From the NCBI RefSeq assembly GCF_006385595.1, contig NZ_CP041046.1, forward strand, positions 1,426,001 to 1,490,000: DNA of 64,000 nt, given 5' to 3'. Shown here piece by piece: positions 57,235-64,000 of this stretch. The DNA comes from Luteibacter pinisoli. GTDB lineage: Bacteria; Pseudomonadota; Gammaproteobacteria; Xanthomonadales; Rhodanobacteraceae. The notes under the pieces were generated by a model. That model had not been told where the DNA came from and searched no databases. It was given only the letters and a program-made list of their open reading frames with translations. Each line of letters begins with the position of its first letter. The first letter of the stretch is position 1. The position numbers and the translations under genes were made by a program.

Positions 57235-58269
57235 CTAAAAAACGAACGCGTCGTCCTTGGTGCCATTGCGCAGATCGGCGTTGTCTCTCTGCGGTTGTGC
57301 GGGTGCCGCGGGCTGGGCCTGCGGCGGCGGATCGTTAGGGCCGGTAACCTGCGGTACGAACACCTCGTTGGCACCAGGAGCGGCCTGGTTGCCAGCGGGG
57401 GATGCAGCGGAGACGCCGATCTGCGACATGACGGCGGCCGTGCCCGGATCGGTTCGGATGCGCCCTGCGGTCGGCACGTTGCCCTGCGGCAGCTGCGCGC
57501 CCATCTGCTGCATCAACGCGGCAGTCCCCGGATCGGTCGGAATAGGGCCCGGGAGTGGCTGCGGCGTGTTGACCAGGGCGGGATTGGTGACCGGCATGGC
57601 GCCCGGGATGCCCTGGTTGGCCCCGTAAACAGCGGCCGGGTCGGTGGGCTGGTTGGCCACCTGGGCCACGGCCGGGCCGATCGCGGCAGCAAGCGTGGAA
57701 TCCGCCACGCTGCGCATCGCGACCCGGTAAGCGTCATTCCCCGGCGAAACGGTTTTGACCTTGCCATCCGGCCCAAGCACTTTGAGTGGCTGGCTGGCCA
57801 CCACCGGAATGGCGCGCGCGCTGGCGATCATGCCGCTCTTGGCCATGGACGCGAAGACGCGCTGCACGTAACCGTGCTGGTATCCGGTCGTGAAGTTGCC
57901 GGAGTAGTAGCAACTGAAGGCTTTGCCCCAATCCTTGCTGGCGCTGGCATAGCACTGGGCCAGGATCCTGGAGCCCGCCGAGAGGTTGGGGCACAGTGCG
58001 AATGCCTTCTCGGGCGTGTCCAGCCCGTACTTGCCCAGGTTCGACCGGTTTACCTGCGCGACGCCGAGCGAGTAGTTGTAGCCCTTGTCTTCGAGCATGC
58101 GCACGGTCGCTACCGCCTCAGGGAGATTCTGAGGCTGGCGCACGAGCTGGCCACCCACGACGCCGATGGCGTACGGGTTGCGGCTCGACTCCACGTTGAC
58201 GACGTGCTGCATCACCTCAGCCGGTACGGCAAGGTTTTGGCAGCCCATCATTTCAAGTCCTGGTAGCAC
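57235..58269 (-). CDS. virB1: T4SS lytic transglycosylase VirB1
   Basis: VirB1 opens the peptidoglycan for channel assembly. I chose the GTG at 58269, eight bases after CAGGAG, giving 344 residues. The SLT domain has catalytic Glu27 (VNVESSRNPYAIGV) and YNYSLGVAQVNRSNLGKYG. From about residue 215 the protein is Pro/Ala/Gln-rich and contains two copies of a TDPGTAA(L/V)M motif. It lacks a clear signal peptide, as is common in X-T4SS VirB1. Confidence 0.92.
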   Translation of the reverse strand: MLPGLEMMGCQNLAVPAEVMQHVVNVESSRNPYAIGVVGGQLVRQPQNLPEAVATVRMLEDKGYNYSLGVAQVNRSNLGKYGLDTPEKAFALCPNLSAGSRILAQCYASASKDWGKAFSCYYSGNFTTGYQHGYVQRVFASMAKSGMIASARAIPVVASQPLKVLGPDGKVKTVSPGNDAYRVAMRSVADSTLAAAIGPAVAQVANQPTDPAAVYGANQGIPGAMPVTNPALVNTPQPLPGPIPTDPGTAALMQQMGAQLPQGNVPTAGRIRTDPGTAAVMSQIGVSAASPAGNQAAPGANEVFVPQVTGPNDPPPQAQPAAPAQPQRDNADLRNGTKDDAFVF

Positions 58270-58307
58270 CTTTACAACTCCTGTCTCATGACCGATGTTT
58301 TTGAGTG

Positions 58308-59345
58308 TTACCCCCCGTCCGCGCTCAACGCGCGAGCCGGGTTGAAGTCGATGCCGGTGATATACCGCCGGCCTGCATGCGCCTTGATGTGCACCACGAT
58401 GTCGATGGTGAGCATCAGGAGCCGTTTGATCGTGTTGAACTCCAGCCCCGCGCCCTCGGTCGATGCCTTGACCATCAGCGCGAGCTGGTCCCAGGTCTGT
58501 TCCACGCTGCCCGCATGGCAGCTTGTGATCGATCCCGGGTGGCCGGACGCGCAATTACGGATGAAATAGAACGATTCATCACCGCGAAGCTCGGCGAGGA
58601 TGATCCTGTCCGGCTTCATGCGCAGGCAGGCTTCCATGCAGCTCTTGGCGGTGACATTGGCGGCGCTCTGGCCACCCTTGGAATAGAGCAGGTGGACGAC
58701 ATTGGGCTGGTCGATGAACAGCTCCCGCGCGTCCTCGATCGTGACGAGGCGCTCATCCGCCGGGATGTGATTCACCAGCGATTTCATGAACGTGGTCTTG
58801 CCGCTGCCGGTGGCGCCGGCTACGACGATGTTCTTCTTGTTGAGCACCGCGTGGCGGAAGAAATCCGCGTAACGGCGTTCCGCGCGCAGCTCCAGCAGTT
58901 CCTGGTCGGCCTGGCTGATGGTGTTGGCACCTTCCAGGATTTCATTGAAGAAGCCGTCGTCGCTGTACTGGGCAAGGGTTCGCGTCTGCTTCGAGGGCAG
59001 GCGGATGGTGATCGACACCCGGCCCGCCTCACACGCCGGCGGCACGACGAACTGCGCGCGCTGACCGGTGGGAAAGGTGAGTGACACGACCGGATCCACA
59101 TCGGTGATGCGCTGGCCGGTGTTGCTCTCGTTCACCACGGCCGTGCAGAACTGCCGCGCCCGCTCAAACGTGAGCGACGGCACTTCCACGCGCTGCCAGC
59201 CACCCCGGCGTTCGAGGTACAGCTCGCCAGGGCGGTTGATGCAGATTTCCGTGACGTCCGGCTCGGCAAGGAAATCCTTCACGCCCAGTACTTCGTACTG
59301 GTACTCGAGGAAGTCGTTGCCGACGGCGGCCAGTGCGCTTTCCAT
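58308..59345 (-). CDS. virB11: T4SS ATPase VirB11
   Basis: VirB11 is the hexameric traffic ATPase at the base of the channel. The 345-residue product has an N-terminal domain, a Walker A GATGSGKT (177-184), the Asp box around VTIEDARELF, the Walker B LAELRGDE and the His box (TSCHAGS). Motifs are intact. It precedes virB1 by 38 bases. Confidence 0.97.
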   Translation of the reverse strand: MESALAAVGNDFLEYQYEVLGVKDFLAEPDVTEICINRPGELYLERRGGWQRVEVPSLTFERARQFCTAVVNESNTGQRITDVDPVVSLTFPTGQRAQFVVPPACEAGRVSITIRLPSKQTRTLAQYSDDGFFNEILEGANTISQADQELLELRAERRYADFFRHAVLNKKNIVVAGATGSGKTTFMKSLVNHIPADERLVTIEDARELFIDQPNVVHLLYSKGGQSAANVTAKSCMEACLRMKPDRIILAELRGDESFYFIRNCASGHPGSITSCHAGSVEQTWDQLALMVKASTEGAGLEFNTIKRLLMLTIDIVVHIKAHAGRRYITGIDFNPARALSADGG

Positions 59346-59353
59346 TCCCTTCC

Positions 59354-60637
59354 TCAGTACCGCGCCACGACGCCGTTGAAATCCACATCCTTGGCCACGT
59401 AGATGGCAAGGACCGTGCCCTGGTTGATCGTGACCGTGGCAGGGCGGTTGGCAGCGCGCTGCACCGCCTGGTTCGCCAGCATCTGGATCGTCGCCGCGGT
59501 GTTGCTCTCAAACGGGGTCTGCGTCACCACGCCGTTGCTGATCGTCGTCTGGCTCGGGCCGTGTTCGGCGGCCTCGTACTTGAAGGCGTCGCTGAGCAGG
59601 CTGATGAGGAGGGCCGAGCCGATACGGCTGCCCCAGTGAGCGTTGTACTGGCCCGGATGGCCGGCACCGCCCAGTGTGTCGATACCCGGGCTGGCCATGT
59701 TCACGTCGATACCGGTGGGCGTGACGATGCGGTCCCAGATGACCGCGACACGCGGGCCATCGGGCTCCATCTCGTACTTGCCCAGCACCTTCGAACCCTT
59801 CGGCAGCAGCAGGCGCTTGCCGCTGAACGAGTACACCGGTTCCGTCACGACACACGAGGTGAAGCCGGGGATGTCGGTGATGATCCGGGTTTCGAGTACG
59901 CAGCGGATGAACGTGCCGCGCAGCATCAGGGTGTCCGGATGGGAGAGCGGCGATGCGCTCGAGGCGCCATCCAGGCCCTTCGCCGTGTAGGCGAGGTTGC
60001 CATTGCTGCTCATGCGCGGTGCGGTCGGCGCCGCCGCGTCGCTATTGGGCAGCATGTAGCCGGCCATCGGCGAACCGGGGGCGCCAAAGCCAGGCGGGCC
60101 ACCGGCGCCACCGGCGCCGTCGCTGTTGCCCACGCCCGTGGTGCCCTGGCCGGCAGCGGCGATACGACGCTCAAGGAGCGTCGGGCCGCGCGGCGCCTCG
60201 GGCATCTGCTGCTTCGGCTCCGGCGGGAGCGGGGCAGGTGCAAGCTGGATGGCCTGGGCCGGCGGCGTGGCAGGCACCGGGGTTGGCGTCGGCATCGGCG
60301 GCGGCGCCATCGGTGCGTCCGGCACGGTGACGGTTTCGTCGCGCGGCTTCGGCTTTTCCTTGGTAGAACCCATGCCGCCGAACGCCCACACACCAATGAC
60401 GATCAGCAGCAACGCGATGGCACCAAGGAGGCCCAACGCGCGACGGTTCATCCGCTGCATGTCGTTGGAGGTCAGGTGCGGGGCATTGCTGTCCAGGTCG
60501 GGTGCGGCGGACTGCCGGGTCTGCGATGCGTACGGATTACCGGCGAGCGGGTCATGCTGCTCGGCACGCTGATCCGCCGGCGGCACGTGGCCGTCGTTCG
60601 AATCGTCTTCCGGGTGGTAAGGATTGTTCGGGCTCAC
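59354..60637 (-). CDS. virB10: T4SS core-complex protein VirB10
   Basis: VirB10 spans both membranes and gates the outer-membrane pore. The 427-residue product has a cytoplasmic N-terminus, one TM helix (about 66-88), a Pro-rich periplasmic spacer (about 100-165) and the C-terminal TrbI beta-barrel (about 215-427: LMLRGTFIRCVLETRIITDIPG, VSFSGKRLLLPKGSKVLGKYE-type, GIDVNMASPGIDTLG). Its start region overlaps virB9 by four bases. Confidence 0.97.
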   Translation of the reverse strand: MSPNNPYHPEDDSNDGHVPPADQRAEQHDPLAGNPYASQTRQSAAPDLDSNAPHLTSNDMQRMNRRALGLLGAIALLLIVIGVWAFGGMGSTKEKPKPRDETVTVPDAPMAPPPMPTPTPVPATPPAQAIQLAPAPLPPEPKQQMPEAPRGPTLLERRIAAAGQGTTGVGNSDGAGGAGGPPGFGAPGSPMAGYMLPNSDAAAPTAPRMSSNGNLAYTAKGLDGASSASPLSHPDTLMLRGTFIRCVLETRIITDIPGFTSCVVTEPVYSFSGKRLLLPKGSKVLGKYEMEPDGPRVAVIWDRIVTPTGIDVNMASPGIDTLGGAGHPGQYNAHWGSRIGSALLISLLSDAFKYEAAEHGPSQTTISNGVVTQTPFESNTAATIQMLANQAVQRAANRPATVTINQGTVLAIYVAKDVDFNGVVARY

Positions 60638-61449
60638 TTCTTCGTGTTCCTTCGCAGACCGACGGCGTTGTCACCGTGGCGAATAACCAGATACGGATAC
60701 GTGCCGTGGACGACGATGGTGCTGCCCTCCACGGTGGTGTTCACCACCGAGTCCTCTCCGTGTTCCTTTTCGCGCATGTAGACCGTCGGGAAGTTGCCGG
60801 TAGGAAACTGCTTCAGGTCAGGCATCTTGATGTACGTGAAGCGGCCATCGTCGTAGACGTTGACGGGCACGAGCCACACGGCTGTCTTCCGCGTCTTCGA
60901 AAAGTCGTAGTCGAAGTTGTAGTCGCGGCCCTTGACCAGCTCGGTATCGAGCATCGGCGCGTCCGCCACCTTCTTCGTCTCCGCCATGAAGCTCGTATCG
61001 GCGGGGTAGGTGAAGACCACCTTGTACTGCACGCCGGCACGGCGGGCCTGGTCGAGCGTCTTCCAGTCCGTGGCGACGACCTTGAGTTCGAAGATGTACG
61101 AGTGCGTCGCGGTACGAATCATCATGTTCGTATCGACGTCGACGTTCTTCGGCTTCACGTAGAAGACGTTCTCGCGGCGCGTCAGGTCCCAGCCGCTGCT
61201 GAAACCCGTGCTGTAGTCGAGGATCTTCTCGTTGGGGCTGAGTTCGATCTGCGTCGCGATGCCCAGGCCAGTGCGGATCTGGAAGACGCGATCGGGAGCG
61301 TACTCATAGGTCGTGACGGCAGCGGGCTGCCCGACGACGGGCGGCGGCGGAAGAGGCGGCGCGGTTTCGGCGGCGGCGAACGGTGCCACGCACACAGCGA
61401 TGGCCCCGGCGACGCGCTTGAGGCGCATAAGGCTGGATCGGTTCATCAA
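60634..61449 (-). CDS. virB9: T4SS core-complex protein VirB9
   Basis: VirB9 forms the outer-layer ring with VirB7 and VirB10. The 271-residue product has a signal peptide (to about residue 27, FAAAE) and a CagX-type domain (RVFQIRTGLGIATQIEL, KNVDVDTNMMIRTATHSYIF) ending with YDDGRFTYIKMPDLKQFP and a VVHGTYPYLVIRHG strand. Overlaps at both ends by four bases indicate tight translational coupling. Confidence 0.96.
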   Translation of the reverse strand: MMNRSSLMRLKRVAGAIAVCVAPFAAAETAPPLPPPPVVGQPAAVTTYEYAPDRVFQIRTGLGIATQIELSPNEKILDYSTGFSSGWDLTRRENVFYVKPKNVDVDTNMMIRTATHSYIFELKVVATDWKTLDQARRAGVQYKVVFTYPADTSFMAETKKVADAPMLDTELVKGRDYNFDYDFSKTRKTAVWLVPVNVYDDGRFTYIKMPDLKQFPTGNFPTVYMREKEHGEDSVVNTTVEGSTIVVHGTYPYLVIRHGDNAVGLRRNTKK

Positions 61450-62450
61450 CGGCGCCCTCCATTGGCGGCGCTTGGGGCAGTGGGACGGGCGACAGGCGCG
61501 GGCGCCGCCGGTTGGGCAACAGGCTGGGCCAGGGGAACGGCACCGGGGTAGGCAGCGCCGGCAGGCATGGGCGCCGGAGGGATGGCGCCGTTCTGCAGGA
61601 CTTCCGGAGCGGGCGCCGGGGCACCCGTTGCGGGCATGTCATCGGGGTCGACGCCGGGCTCGCCAGGCGCGGGGGCGGCAGGCTGGGGCGCGGCAGCGGC
61701 CCCTTGCTGCGGGACCTCCGCAGGCACGCTTGTGCCGTAGTCGTTGTCCACCCTATACGTGGTCACCTGGAAGCCGAGCGGGTTCTCAACGCGGCTCTGG
61801 TCGTCCATCAGCAGGTTCGACTTATAGACGAACTCCATGGTGGCGATCTTGCTATCGAGCGGCACCGAGCCACCGGTGGACTTGTCGTACACCGTGCGCT
61901 GGAAGCGCACCGTGGCGCCCTTCGGTGTCGCGTTAACGCCGCCACCCACCAGCACGATGCTGAGGATCTTGACGCGGATCGCCTTGTTGGTCCCGTAGAG
62001 CTTGTAAGGACTATTCGGATTGCCCGGGGAATGCAGGGCTCGATACGGCGTGGCAACGTTCTTGGCCGCCATCGTCATCACGGTGGGCCAGTCGCGCAGG
62101 TTCGTCAGCGCGAGGTCGTACGATTCGCGTGCGAGGATGAAGTGCGCGATGTTGCTGCGGTTGACCGCCTCGCTGCTCGTGACCTGGCGGTTGAGCAGGT
62201 CGTCCGACAGGCGGGCCAGCTGGCTGGTACCCGAGTACGGGTCTGCGAGCACGATGTACGGCACCTTCTCCTTCAGCGGAAGGATGTAGAAGTAGCCGCC
62301 GATAAGGCACAACGAAACCACCAGCGAACACGACGCGACCATCCACGCGCGCTTTGCACTGCGCCTGGCTTCGTCGGCGATGGTGACTTCGAAGTTAACG
62401 CTGCTCGACACAACGTTATCGATCTTCGGAGAGTTCTTTTTCTTAAGCAT
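61446..62450 (-). CDS. virB8: T4SS inner-membrane protein VirB8
   Basis: VirB8 is a bitopic assembly factor. The 334-residue product has a short cytoplasmic N-terminus, a TM helix (about 35-57), and the periplasmic VirB8 domain (about 58-230: SYDLALTNLRDWPTVM, RVKILSIVLV, RFQRTVYDK, MEFVYKSNL). The C-terminus (about 235-334) is a long Pro/Ala-rich extension not found in Agrobacterium VirB8. Confidence 0.95.
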   Translation of the reverse strand: MLKKKNSPKIDNVVSSSVNFEVTIADEARRSAKRAWMVASCSLVVSLCLIGGYFYILPLKEKVPYIVLADPYSGTSQLARLSDDLLNRQVTSSEAVNRSNIAHFILARESYDLALTNLRDWPTVMTMAAKNVATPYRALHSPGNPNSPYKLYGTNKAIRVKILSIVLVGGGVNATPKGATVRFQRTVYDKSTGGSVPLDSKIATMEFVYKSNLLMDDQSRVENPLGFQVTTYRVDNDYGTSVPAEVPQQGAAAAPQPAAPAPGEPGVDPDDMPATGAPAPAPEVLQNGAIPPAPMPAGAAYPGAVPLAQPVAQPAAPAPVARPTAPSAANGGRR

Positions 62451-62470
62451 GCCCCTGCCTCGTCACTTAC

Positions 62471-62953
62471 TTACTTCGTATCCGCGTTAGCGGCGACGGG
62501 GTTCTGGGGAGCCGGCGCTGACGGTGCAGCAACGGGTGGCGGCGCCAGGGTGCTGATCTCGTCGACGACAAGGTCGGGGCCGTTGACGATCACCGCGACG
62601 CCCTGCGGCGCGTAGATCGAACTCAACTGCGACGCCGCATCACGCAGCTCCGAGGTATGGATCGCCGAAGCCGATTTCGTCAGCGTGAAATCCGAGCGCA
62701 GCTTGTACTGCAGCTTCATGCCGTTGTCGGTCGTCCACCGCGTCAGCATCGTCTTCAACGTACCGTCCATCGGCGCCGCGTAGTACGTGTACGGCACCGC
62801 AAGCGGGATCTCGGTCGTCTTGTCTTCGAAGTGGTTGATCGGCTTCCACGAACCGCCGAAATCGCGGGCAGGCGTTGTCCCGCAACCCGTAAGGGTTAAC
62901 GAAATCACCAACATGGTGCCAATCAAAGCAAGGGAGGTCTGGCCTTTTTTCAC
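62471..62953 (-). CDS. virB7: T4SS outer-membrane lipoprotein VirB7 with N0-like domain
   Basis: The 160-residue product starts at GTG and has a lipobox LTGC (Cys24). A conserved short motif region (about 25-55) is followed by an N0/secretin-like domain (about 60-135: LKTMLTRWTTDNGMKLQYKL, LRDAASQLSSIYAPQGVAV), the feature that distinguishes the large VirB7 of X-T4SS from small conjugation VirB7. A Pro/Ala tail follows. This is the first gene of the virB operon; the promoter must be further upstream. Confidence 0.94.
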   Translation of the reverse strand: MKKGQTSLALIGTMLVISLTLTGCGTTPARDFGGSWKPINHFEDKTTEIPLAVPYTYYAAPMDGTLKTMLTRWTTDNGMKLQYKLRSDFTLTKSASAIHTSELRDAASQLSSIYAPQGVAVIVNGPDLVVDEISTLAPPPVAAPSAPAPQNPVAANADTK

Positions 62954-63952
62954 GTTTCGCTCGTAACTTGTTGAAAAGCATTAACAACAGTCAAAAGACG
63001 GACACGACTATCCGTCCCGCGTCAGGCGCAGGGCCTGCCAGAATCAGTTAGTACGTAATCGGCAACGGAACGCCGAGAGCCGCACGAAAACGTGCATGCG
63101 TCGACCAGCGAGGCTCCGGTGAGGGCGGCGAAACGTCGAGCCTTGCCCCATGTTGTCCGTACATGTGCAGGGCATCAGCGCCCCGCACTTCGTGCAAGCT
63201 ATCCATTCAAACTTCCTGTTCCGGGCGAGACTGCCGCCCTGCCAATCGATGTAGCGAAGTGGCTCCTGCACAACCCGTCGAGCACGAATGTCAGCGACAT
63301 CGACTCGTCGTCCCTGGTTTGCAGGCGTTCCCCCTCATCGTTGCGAGCCGCAACTCGCGTCAAAAAAATAACTCATGAACGTGCAAATGGCGAGCACATT
63401 CGATACGCAATAAAGTGACCGCATTCACGGAAAAAACACTGAAAACATGGTTGCACTCGTAACCATGCGTCCGCGTACGTTAATTAGACCACAAAAGGTA
63501 AGACGGGAAGTTGACAGTAGTAATCGCTGCCGATGAAGCGTGGTGATCGAACATACGTGTGACTGATGTGATGGTGCATGGAAGCGGTTACGTCGAGCTG
63601 TATGACATCGCGCAGCGGCGCGCGAGGTCGCCGTGCATCGTCATGCGTTGCAGGTGCGGCGTTGTTTCTTGTGAGGTGCGTAAGGAGGCACCTGTTCGTT
63701 CATGCCGCGTACGACGATCCCGTCCATGTGGGTGTCTTTTGGTCCGTCGAGGGTTGCCCGCGCTTCGACCATGGCGGGCTGGCGACCCCGGGCCATTAGG
63801 CGAGCGAAACGTGCGATCGGAAAGTTTGTTACGCTCAAAAAGGTTGCGCAAGCCGGCGAACCCCGCGTCGTCGTGTAGGGAATCCCCTACACCGCATCGA
63901 CAGACCCGGGCGGGCAGGGTAGAACCGTCGTCTTTCCCCGCAGGAACCCCTG
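62954..63952. other. 1-kb non-coding region upstream of virB7
   Basis: No convincing gene is present. GC content is lower than in the virB genes, with A-rich stretches near 63355-63440. It holds an inverted repeat at 63446-63467 and a TTGACA at about 63512. It must include the promoter of the virB operon (minus strand) and that of the gene beginning at 63953 (plus strand). Small open frames such as 63044-63271 have no ribosome-binding site. Confidence 0.6.
63446..63467. promoter_or_regulatory. 7-bp inverted repeat, possible operator
   Basis: CATGGTT (63446-63452) and AACCATG (63461-63467) are exact reverse complements with eight bases between. The spacing and symmetry are those of a dimeric DNA-binding protein site. 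It lies about 490 bases upstream of virB7 and of the gene at 63953, so either could be the target. Confidence 0.4.
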
Positions 63953-64000
63953 ATGGACTCCCACTCCTCCTTTAATGACGCCGCGCTGGGCGACCTGGCG
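63953..64000 (+). CDS. start of a gene cut by the window end
   Basis: An ATG follows CAGGA with a seven-base spacer. The first 16 codons are open (MDSHSSFNDAALGDLA). Too little is present to name the product. The gene is divergent from the virB operon. Confidence 0.6.
   Translation, partial: MDSHSSFNDAALGDLA

Noticed and set aside
34852..62953. The T4SS as a conjugation or integrative element
   Set aside because: No relaxase, integrase, tRNA end or att repeat is visible. VirB7 has an N0-like domain and effectors with XVIPCD are present, which point to a bacterial-killing system.
63044..63271. 75-codon minus-strand open frame with a CxxC...CxC pattern
   Set aside because: GTG start without a ribosome-binding site and low-complexity end; cysteine pattern is too short to support a gene.

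Overview
The window is GC-rich, gene-dense DNA from a gammaproteobacterium of the order Xanthomonadales. The gene content (a Xanthomonadales-type antibacterial type IV secretion system, gluQ, a complete chemotaxis operon with cheD) best fits the Rhodanobacteraceae (Luteibacter/Dyella-like). That placement is inferred from protein character, not from a search.

Layout. 0.1-5.6 kb: an exported lipoprotein and a large exported TPR-like protein translated as a coupled pair, queA, a possible small RNA on the minus strand, and a hypothetical protein. 5.6-15.0 kb: one chemotaxis operon, STAS-cheY-cheA-cheW-mcp-cheR-cheD-cheB-mcp-STAS, closed by a strong terminator. 15.0-18.5 kb: a minus-strand two-gene toxin unit whose upstream gene fuses a degenerate VirD4-like membrane protein to a putative immunity domain. 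18.5-23 kb: a structured intergenic region with a 27-codon ORF, a small hypothetical gene, and a glycine-rich lipoprotein followed by a two-partner-secretion outer-membrane transporter. 23-34 kb: housekeeping and stress genes (catalase-like protein, acetoacetyl-CoA reductase, gluQ, htpX, htpG, an AEC transporter, Hsp15, a membrane protein, mutS).

34-63 kb is the main accessory block, an X-T4SS bacterial-killing island. The machine genes run on the minus strand in the order virB7-8-9-10-11-1-2-3-4-5-6, with virD4 at the distal end. Between virB6 and virD4 lie five paralogous eight-cysteine DUF4189 secreted proteins, a truncated second virB6, and effector/immunity cassettes. Five effectors share the C-terminal XVIPCD secretion domain: a lysozyme-like enzyme, a class 3 lipase, an M23 endopeptidase, a GH19 muramidase and a FlgJ-like glucosaminidase. 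Each has one or more exported immunity-like proteins beside it. At the edge sit a stand-alone GH19 enzyme without XVIPCD and two LprI-type lysozyme-inhibitor-like proteins. No relaxase or integrase is visible, so the system looks dedicated to protein delivery rather than conjugation. The last 1 kb is mostly non-coding DNA upstream of virB7, ending in the first 16 codons of another gene.

How it works together: VirD4 should recognise XVIPCDs and hand effectors to the VirB channel, the effectors attack peptidoglycan or membranes of neighbouring Gram-negative cells, and the periplasmic or lipoprotein immunity proteins protect siblings. The fusion at 16-18.5 kb appears to re-use a VirD4 scaffold to hold an immunity domain in the membrane; it is the least conventional item in the window.
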